The notes under the pieces: generated by a model | Told to the model about the DNA's origin: nothing | The model's input: the letters and a program-made list of their open reading frames with translations, nothing else | The model's database searches: none | In this document: piece after piece, positions 20,210 through 21,856 of the stretch | Layout: every line of letters starts with the position of its first letter | Numbering within the stretch: position 1 is the stretch's first letter | DNA from: Lingula anatina | Taxonomy: Eukaryota > Brachiopoda > Lingulata > Lingulida > Lingulidae | NCBI RefSeq assembly: GCF_001039355.2 | Contig: NW_019773651.1 | Location: forward strand, 21,590-43,445 | Direction: 5' to 3' | Length of the DNA stretch: 21,856 nucleotides | Position numbers and translations under genes: made by a program

Positions 20210-21613
20210 CGTGTGCTGCTTTCCACTGGATCTGGACTTTGGTATGTGTACAGTATTCTGTAAGACTGAGGCCAGTTCTCAATATTGACGTCTTAAAATA
20301 ACATCCGTAACATAGATGTTCCACTTTTCAGGCTCATGACCCCATTTCTGGATTTTGTTGCTTTTCCCGGCTTTTCCTGTTTCATATAGCACTGTTCAGT
20401 GGCTTTTAGTACATTTAAGCAAGAAGTTGTAGAGTAGAACTTCAGCTTCTTGATTTAAGACATTCGGGCTCAGTCATAAATATTTGCATTGTACACTGTA
20501 CTACTGCTACTTTGTTGTGGAAGTCGTTAATGAACAAATGTTACAAAAATGTGTTACAGCTGATCGATGTTATTATATCATTATGCTTCATTAGAGGCAA
20601 TGTCCGGGGGAAATTAATTTAAATAATGATATTTTATTTATCATATCTAGATATTGTCTGGTTATTTAACTCATAAATTGCAAAAAAAAAAAAAAAAACC
20701 GAATCTGTGTGGTTTACAAAAATTATCTCTATTGTGTTATTTTAGGAGAAGCATGATATTAATCTAAATTTAATATTAATTTCAATTTAATTTTACGCCC
20801 TTAGTTGCCCCCCCCCCCAAAAAAAAAAGTATAATTATGGGCTTCCTTGGGCATATTGTCAGTAGTTCATTGTTCACATGACAGGATGCAATCTTGATTT
20901 CCTTGAGTGAGACTGCTGCGGCTGGTCCCATCTAACGCATTGTCTTGGCAAGCGAGTTACACTGGCATCGGTATACATGTATTTAAATAATAAAGCAAAA
21001 TGCTTAAAAAGGATAAAAATTGTATTTATTTACACAAATAACACTATGTATAGTTTATGACAAAACATCAAGAAGAAATATGATTGTCTACTTCATCGAT
21101 AGATATTTATGATATTTTTATTCAATTTTATTCCTAACACTGGCATTAATCAAGTGCGTTTTCTAAAGTATAGATGAAATGTCCCCATTCTTAGTCGTCT
21201 TTATAGATAAAAGTGTCCTCTGAATAAATTGGACACTGGTGTATTCAGCAGTATCTCACTGAAAATATTTGTGTGCAAGTTTGGGGTGTGGTTCATTTAG
21301 GCATTTTGGAAAGTAAATAATGCTGTACAATAAACACTAACAGAGGGGTTCAAATATATAACACTGGCAGCCAGTATAGCTGCAGTTTGTCGATCTCTCA
21401 CGCTACGAAACGTAGAACACGTTAAAGGGAAAATATTTGCCAGATGTTCTCAGTACAAGGTTCTCTTCTCAACACTGCTACAACACAGCTATCTTGCATA
21501 TGTGTTGTCGGGGTCAACACGTGGAAGAGAATTCGATTAAAATTGGTAAATTCATGTTGTCTCACACTAGGTAAGTCATTCTATCAAGTCCATCGTTCTC
21601 ATAAAGAACCGGT
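20210..21613. other. upstream of stanniocalcin-like gene, no gene seen
   Basis: No TATA box was found close to the start codon of the gene on the minus strand (only a weak TATTTTAAG near 20300). Contains a 16-A run (about 20683-20698) and a C run (about 20809-20818). No exon was recognised. Confidence 0.5.
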
Positions 21614-21619
21614 TTTATT
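21614..21619 (-). terminator. AATAAA signal for the edge gene
   Basis: Minus-strand AATAAA lies 69 nt past the stop at 21688 of the edge exon, at a sensible distance for its polyadenylation signal. Confidence 0.5.
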
Positions 21620-21687
21620 TGCTCTTTCCAACGTTCTTTTTTAGTGAAAGAATCCTTTCGGGTGTGTTGCATCTTGGCACGTGACCC

Positions 21688-21790
21688 TCATCTTGCGGTC
21701 ATCCAGTGGAAGAAGCTGTTCAGCTGCTGGAGGTTGCACGTTTGGAGAGCTTCTGATACCTCGCCCTGAGCGTCCATAACTGTCTTGATG
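21688..21790 (-). CDS. terminal coding exon of an edge gene, maybe stanniocalcin-like
   Basis: After the acceptor TTCTTTGTAG (ending at 21791) comes 1 nt plus 33 codons and TGA, reading IKTVMDAQGEVSEALQTC, then NLQQLNSFFHWMTAR. The open frame, the acceptor and the AATAAA 69 nt downstream support a real last exon. The exon enters at phase 2, is 103 nt long and carries a single cysteine inside a helix-like stretch. The last exon of the stanniocalcin-like gene is also phase 2, 106 nt, with one cysteine. Upstream exons would lie beyond the right edge. A tandem paralogue is the leading idea, but residue identity is too low to be sure; an unrelated secreted or helical protein is possible. Confidence 0.5.
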
Positions 21791-21856
21791 CTACAAAGAA
21801 ATCATTGGAATTTGACTTAAGTTTGTAGACAGTGTATTAAATAACTCGTTGCCAGG

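Noticed and set aside
20683-20698. A16 run as a retroposon tail
   Set aside because: No flanking duplication or upstream SINE/LINE-like body was seen.

Overview
The window is nuclear DNA of an animal. Genes are split by spliceosomal introns (GT-AG, with one GC-AG), have TATA boxes and AATAAA signals, and sit in AT-rich DNA full of microsatellites and small transposon relics. A divergent stanniocalcin plus short secreted glycine-rich proteins of a shell-matrix or silk-like kind suggest a lophotrochozoan, most likely a mollusc or brachiopod. That assignment is inference; no species-diagnostic gene is present.

Left part (1-7640): one exon of SCAI lies on the minus strand (623-756), with the rest of the gene beyond the left edge. 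The complete eight-exon deoxyhypusine synthase gene (DHPS, 2830-6934, 378 aa) is on the plus strand, head to head with SCAI. Two copies of one small inverted-repeat transposon family (1755-1888 and 3679-3847), each with perfect 5-bp target duplications, lie in the shared upstream region and in DHPS intron 1.

Middle part (about 7970-17100): three related genes encode small secreted glycine-rich proteins. Gene A (minus, 8834-9756, 130 aa) and gene B (plus, 12030-12626, 118 aa) are divergent neighbours; gene C (plus, 16191-16669, 105 aa) is more distant in sequence. Each has a first exon with the signal peptide and Gly-rich repeats, and a tiny second exon with a short Gly-containing tail. A and B are identical over 172 nt around the start codon, share a core promoter layout, and each have a likely intron in the 3' UTR. 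Between A and B lie a 118-bp tandem duplication and a perfect 27-bp inverted repeat pair typical of a TA-flanked MITE.

Right part (17800-21856): a 167-bp foldback element is followed by a complete four-exon stanniocalcin-like gene on the minus strand (18222-20209, 185 aa), assembled here from short exons. Its cysteine spacing matches vertebrate stanniocalcin almost exactly, but it lacks the C-terminal part carrying the dimerisation cysteine. At the right edge, a minus-strand terminal exon (21688-21790) has the same splice phase, similar size and one cysteine, and may be the end of a tandem stanniocalcin paralogue.

SCAI and DHPS are housekeeping genes. The remaining genes encode secreted proteins; a shared role in extracellular matrix or calcium handling is only a hypothesis. 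Exon structures were inferred by eye from reading frame, splice sites and recalled family sequences; no alignment or expression data were available.
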